From Burkholderiaceae bacterium (lineage in GTDB: Bacteria > Pseudomonadota > Gammaproteobacteria > Burkholderiales > Burkholderiaceae_C), in the NCBI GenBank assembly GCA_023260355.1, contig JALQVJ010000153.1, forward strand, positions 1-9,031: 9,031 nt of DNA. Reading direction: 5' to 3'. A program made the position numbers and the translations under genes. The number at the start of each line of letters is the position of its first letter. Position 1 is the first letter of the stretch. The notes below the pieces were generated by a model. The model was not told the DNA's origin and searched no databases. It saw only the letters and a program-made list of their open reading frames with translations. Shown here piece after piece: positions 7,064-9,031 of the stretch.

Positions 7064-7996
7064 TCACAGGGATTGGGTGAGCTCCGGGACAGCATCAAAC
7101 AAATCGGCCTCGAGTCCATAGTCAGCCACGCTGAAAATGGGCGCCTCAGGGTCTTTGTTGATGGCCACGATCACCTTGGAGTCCTTCATACCAGCCAAGT
7201 GCTGGATCGCACCGCTGATGCCGCATGCCACATAAAGCTGAGGTGCGACGATCTTGCCGGTTTGACCCACTTGCAAGTCGTTGCCAGCGTAGCCAGCATC
7301 GACCGCAGCGCGGGATGCGCCCACAGCGGCTCCGAGCTTGTCCGCCAGCGGAACAATGACTTCGTCGAATTTTTCGCTCGAGCCCAATGCACGGCCACCC
7401 GAAACAATGATCTTCGCGGCAGTCAGCTCTGGGCGATCACTCTTGGCGAGCTCCGAGCCCACATATTGGGACAGTGCGCTGGCATCAACGGCGTCGATGG
7501 CTTTGACTTCGGCACTGCCACCGGTTGCTGCGGCTGCGTCGAAACCCGTCGCGCGCACAGTGATCACCTTGATCGCGTCAGCGCTTTGGACAGTTGCGAT
7601 CGCGTTGCCTGCGTAAATAGGACGCTCAAACGTATCAGGAGCCACAACTTTCGTGATCTCGCTGATTTGTGCGACGTCCAGTGCTGCAGCCACCCGAGGG
7701 GCTGCGTTTTTGCCTGTTGCTGTCGCTGGGAACAAGATGTGGCTGTAGTTGGATGCCACGGCTTGGACTTGCGCGGCGATGTTCTCGGCCAAGGCATTTG
7801 CCAGCGATGCGCCATCGGCATGCAGCACAGCATTCACACCAGCAATTTGGGCGGCGGCGGCCGCTGCGGCAGCTGCGTTGTGACCTGCGACGAGCACATG
7901 GACGTCGCCACCACAAGCGATCGCGGCGGTCACGGTGTTGAGAGTTGCGCCTTTGATGGACGCGTTGTCATGTTCAGCAATGACGAGAGTGGTCAT
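7064..7996 (-). CDS. etfA: Electron transfer flavoprotein, alpha subunit
   Basis: This is the FAD-carrying subunit of the soluble ETF heterodimer, which takes electrons from acyl-CoA dehydrogenases and delivers them to ETF:quinone oxidoreductase. The 310 residues are full length. The N-terminal domain ([11 protein letters not shown]) includes a run of nine alanines at about 41-49. The C-terminal FAD domain carries [14 protein letters not shown], the ETF-alpha signature [13 protein letters not shown] at 254-266, and [12 protein letters not shown] 7996 is preceded by GGAGA at six-base spacing (8003-8007). The gene starts 28 bases after the etfB stop, a standard operon pair encoding both halves of one complex. 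Confidence 0.98.
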   Translation of the reverse strand: MTTLVIAEHDNASIKGATLNTVTAAIACGGDVHVLVAGHNAAAAAAAAAQIAGVNAVLHADGASLANALAENIAAQVQAVASNYSHILFPATATGKNAAPRVAAALDVAQISEITKVVAPDTFERPIYAGNAIATVQSADAIKVITVRATGFDAAAATGGSAEVKAIDAVDASALSQYVGSELAKSDRPELTAAKIIVSGGRALGSSEKFDEVIVPLADKLGAAVGASRAAVDAGYAGNDLQVGQTGKIVAPQLYVACGISGAIQHLAGMKDSKVIVAINKDPEAPIFSVADYGLEADLFDAVPELTQSL

Positions 7997-8024
7997 GAAT
8001 GTTCTCCAGTTCGGTCTGCGTCAA

Positions 8025-8774
8025 TCAGATGACTTTGGCTTCGTTCTTCAGCTTGTCGACCAAAGTCGCCACATCGGGGACCTTGATACCAGCGCCGCGC
8101 ACAGGTGGCTCGGCGACCTTGAGCGTTTTGAGGCGTGGCGCGACATCGACACCCAAATCGGCGGGGGTCATGGTGTCGAGCTGTTTCTTTTTGGCTTTCA
8201 TGATGTTGGGCAACGTCACGTACCGCGGCTCGTTCAAGCGCAGATCGGTGGTGATCACGGCGGGCAGCTGCACGTTCAGCGTTTCCAAACCGCCGTCGAT
8301 CTCACGTTTCACTGTCGCCTTGCCATCCGCAACGGTCACCTCGCTGGCAAACGTGGCCTGAGACCAACCCGCCAACGCGGCCAACATCTGACCGGTCTGG
8401 TTGGCATCATCGTCAATGGCTTGCTTGCCCATGATCACGAGTTGGGGCTGCTCTTTGTCCGCGACTGCCTTGAGCAACTTGGCCACGGCCAGTGGCTGCA
8501 ACTCTTCTGCGGTTTCGATCAAGATCGCCCGATCGGCGCCGATCGCCATCGCTGTGCGCAAAGTCTCTTGGCACTGGGCAACGCCAGCTGACACAGCGAC
8601 GATTTCCGTCACGACGCCCTTTTCCTTCAGGCGCACAGCCTCTTCAACTGCAATCTCGTCGAACGGGTTCATGCTCATCTTGACGTTGGCAATATCAACG
8701 CCTGTGCCGTCTGATTTGACGCGCACTTTGACGTTGTAATCCACGACCCGCTTAACGGGGACCAATACTTTCAT
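8025..8774 (-). CDS. etfB: Electron transfer flavoprotein, beta subunit
   Basis: This subunit binds AMP and docks partner dehydrogenases. From ATG 8774 it has 249 residues, the usual length. It opens with [24 protein letters not shown] in the [17 protein letters not shown] segment is the AMP-binding region. [20 protein letters not shown] matches the ETF-beta signature. [14 protein letters not shown] contains Leu188, equivalent to the leucine of the recognition loop that anchors the dehydrogenase in characterised ETFs. An in-frame GTG at 8783 would add three residues, but it overlaps the AGGAG ribosome binding site, which is eight bases from the ATG, so the ATG is preferred. It is the first gene of the minus-strand etfB-etfA-dehydrogenase-monooxygenase series and has a promoter region with several palindromes upstream. 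Confidence 0.98.
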   Translation of the reverse strand: MKVLVPVKRVVDYNVKVRVKSDGTGVDIANVKMSMNPFDEIAVEEAVRLKEKGVVTEIVAVSAGVAQCQETLRTAMAIGADRAILIETAEELQPLAVAKLLKAVADKEQPQLVIMGKQAIDDDANQTGQMLAALAGWSQATFASEVTVADGKATVKREIDGGLETLNVQLPAVITTDLRLNEPRYVTLPNIMKAKKKQLDTMTPADLGVDVAPRLKTLKVAEPPVRGAGIKVPDVATLVDKLKNEAKVI

Positions 8775-8782
8775 TGCAGTCA

Positions 8783-8787
8783 CTCCT
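8783..8787 (-). promoter_or_regulatory. Ribosome binding site of etfB (decides start)
   Basis: On the minus strand, AGGAG lies eight bases before ATG 8774. The upstream in-frame GTG at 8783 shares its first base with this site and so cannot be served by it. Confidence 0.8.
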
Positions 8788-8805
8788 GTGGTGAGTTGAG
8801 ATAAC

Positions 8806-8833
8806 AGTTTGTCGGCATTGCACCCGATAAACT
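8806..8833. repeat. Interrupted palindrome / possible hairpin in the etfB leader
   Basis: AGTTTGTCGG (8806-8815) and CCGATAAACT (8824-8833) flank 8 bases. On the minus strand, nine of ten positions pair with one A-C mismatch. It lies between the predicted proximal start site (~8858) and the etfB ribosome binding site. It could be a leader hairpin or another protein-binding site; neither is shown. Confidence 0.4.
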
Positions 8834-8843
8834 TGGCGTTAGG

Positions 8844-8865
8844 TTGACGTTTACGTAAACGTCAA
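8844..8865. promoter_or_regulatory. 22-bp perfect palindrome: predicted operator at the proximal etfB promoter
   Basis: The arm TTGACGTTTAC (8844-8854) is followed by its exact reverse complement (8855-8865). It contains three ACGT tetramers spaced exactly six bases apart (8847, 8853, 8859). It touches the last base of the -10 box and covers the predicted start site (~8858), a repressor position. From memory, it resembles ACGT-rich sites assigned to MerR-family LiuR-type regulators of acyl-CoA and branched-chain catabolism in proteobacteria; this assignment is tentative. Confidence 0.75.
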
Positions 8866-8892
8866 TTGTATCCAAAGTGTCGAGCCTGACAA
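8865..8892 (-). promoter_or_regulatory. Proximal etfB promoter (P1)
   Basis: On the minus strand, TTGTCA (8892-8887) and TACAAT (8870-8865) are separated by 16 bases, each matching 5 of 6 sigma-70 consensus positions. The predicted start is near 8858, giving a leader of about 84 bases. This is the best-scoring promoter seen by eye in the window. Confidence 0.55.
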
Positions 8893-8899
8893 CAAAATC

Positions 8900-8911
8900 G
8901 AACGATCGTTC
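8900..8911. promoter_or_regulatory. 12-bp perfect palindrome: second predicted operator upstream of etfB
   Basis: GAACGA followed by TCGTTC is a perfect 12-base palindrome. It lies immediately upstream of the P1 -35 box and at about +2 to +13 of the distal promoter P2, so one bound protein could affect both. GAACGnnCGTTC-like cores are common among TetR-family operators; the regulator is unknown. Confidence 0.55.
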
Positions 8912-8918
8912 TTTTTTG

Positions 8919-8947
8919 ATTATAAGGTCAGTCAAATGACCTTTCCA
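8919..8947 (-). promoter_or_regulatory. Distal etfB promoter (P2)
   Basis: On the minus strand, TGGAAA (8947-8942, 4 of 6 matches) is followed after exactly 17 bases by a perfect TATAAT (8924-8919). Predicted start is an A at ~8912. The -35 lies inside the end of the upstream partial gene. The inverted repeat at 8924-8943 fills the spacer. Confidence 0.45.
8924..8943. repeat. Inverted repeat at the end of the upstream gene and in the P2 spacer
   Basis: AAGGTCA (8924-8930) and TGACCTT (8937-8943) are perfect 7-base arms around six bases. It overlaps the stop codon of the partial minus-strand gene and spans the P2 spacer. As RNA it would be a 7-bp hairpin with tail ATAATC, a poor terminator. 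Its position equally suits a DNA-binding site. Confidence 0.45.
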
Positions 8948-9030
8948 GAAGCCCCGGGTTGATCGGCGTCTGGCGCCCAGCGCAGGACGCGCTGCGGGTA
9001 TGGGATATCGATGTGATGTGCCCTCAATGA
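8932..9030 (-). CDS. 3' end of a gene, probably MscS-family mechanosensitive ion channel
   Basis: Reading the minus strand from 9030 gives 32 codons and a TGA stop (8934-8932), ending ...HHIDIPYPQRVLRW then a polar tail. The pattern I-[DE]-I-P-[YF]-P-Q-R-V lies near the C-terminus of many MscS-family small-conductance mechanosensitive channels, where it ends the cytoplasmic alpha/beta domain. The rest of the gene is beyond the window. The stop is about 157 bases upstream of etfB in the same orientation. Only a short piece is visible, so the family call rests on one motif. Another reading frame is also open across this stretch, but it runs on through the promoter region without a recognisable motif. 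Confidence 0.55.
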   Translation of the reverse strand, partial: SLRAHHIDIPYPQRVLRWAPDADQPGASGKVI

Positions 9031-9031
9031 C

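Noticed and set aside
7850..7880. GCC/GCG-rich repeat resembling a simple-sequence repeat in etfA
   Set aside because: It encodes an in-frame run of nine alanines using mixed codons within an Ala-rich part of EtfA; not an exact tandem repeat and no sign of slippage.
6950..8032. Long plus-strand open frame (360 codons) opposite etfA
   Set aside because: It is entirely antisense to etfA and its flanks. Its translation is rich in Cys, His and Arg with no recognisable domain, while the minus strand encodes a full ETF alpha with its signature.
7935..8591. 218-codon plus-strand open frame opposite etfB
   Set aside because: Antisense shadow of etfB with no family resemblance and no ribosome binding site.
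8844..8872. Divergent plus-strand promoter starting with TTGACG in the 22-bp palindrome
   Set aside because: The TTGACG arm arises from the palindrome itself, the matching -10 position is poor, and no plus-strand gene follows; the region to the right is the end of a minus-strand gene.
1..9031. Mobile element, defence system, CRISPR, tRNA or prophage
   Set aside because: No transposase, integrase, terminal repeats, spaced direct repeats or tRNA-like folds were seen; all large genes are housekeeping or core catabolic families with similar base composition.

Overview
The window looks like a chromosomal core region of a betaproteobacterium, probably Burkholderiales and perhaps Comamonadaceae-like. 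The grounds are the close fit of DnaK, DnaJ, EtfA and EtfB to betaproteobacterial forms and moderately GC-rich coding throughout. The genus is not resolved. There are no tRNAs, rRNAs, CRISPR arrays, insertion sequences or phage genes, and no stretch of 300 bases or more without a gene.

Left part, + strand (1-4089). The 3' three quarters of dnaK runs in from outside the window. A hairpin with a T-rich tail follows, then complete dnaJ, which ends in a textbook terminator with a TTCG loop. Next is a gene for an exported MltB-type lytic murein transglycosylase with a C-terminal peptidoglycan-binding domain. It converges on the minus-strand genes across a 50-base gap holding a hairpin.

Right part, - strand (4140-8774), in transcription order: etfB, etfA, a large acyl-CoA dehydrogenase of the DmdC-like class, and an FMN-dependent nitronate monooxygenase-like oxidoreductase. 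Together the first three form an acyl-CoA oxidation module: the dehydrogenase oxidises an acyl-CoA and passes electrons to the EtfAB flavoprotein, which would feed an ETF:quinone oxidoreductase encoded elsewhere. The fourth gene may detoxify or recycle a side product, but its substrate is unknown. Hairpin terminators sit between etfA and the dehydrogenase gene and between the dehydrogenase and monooxygenase genes, each ending almost on the next ribosome binding site. Downstream expression therefore seems to depend on read-through.

The most interesting DNA is the 157-base region upstream of etfB (8775-8931). It holds two candidate tandem promoters, each with a different perfect palindrome lying on or just after its predicted start site, plus a third inverted repeat in the distal promoter spacer. 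This suggests dual repressor control. At the far right edge (8932-9030) is the 3' end of another minus-strand gene, whose last residues resemble the C-terminus of MscS-family mechanosensitive channels.

I found no convincing undescribed multi-gene system. The novelty here is regulatory.
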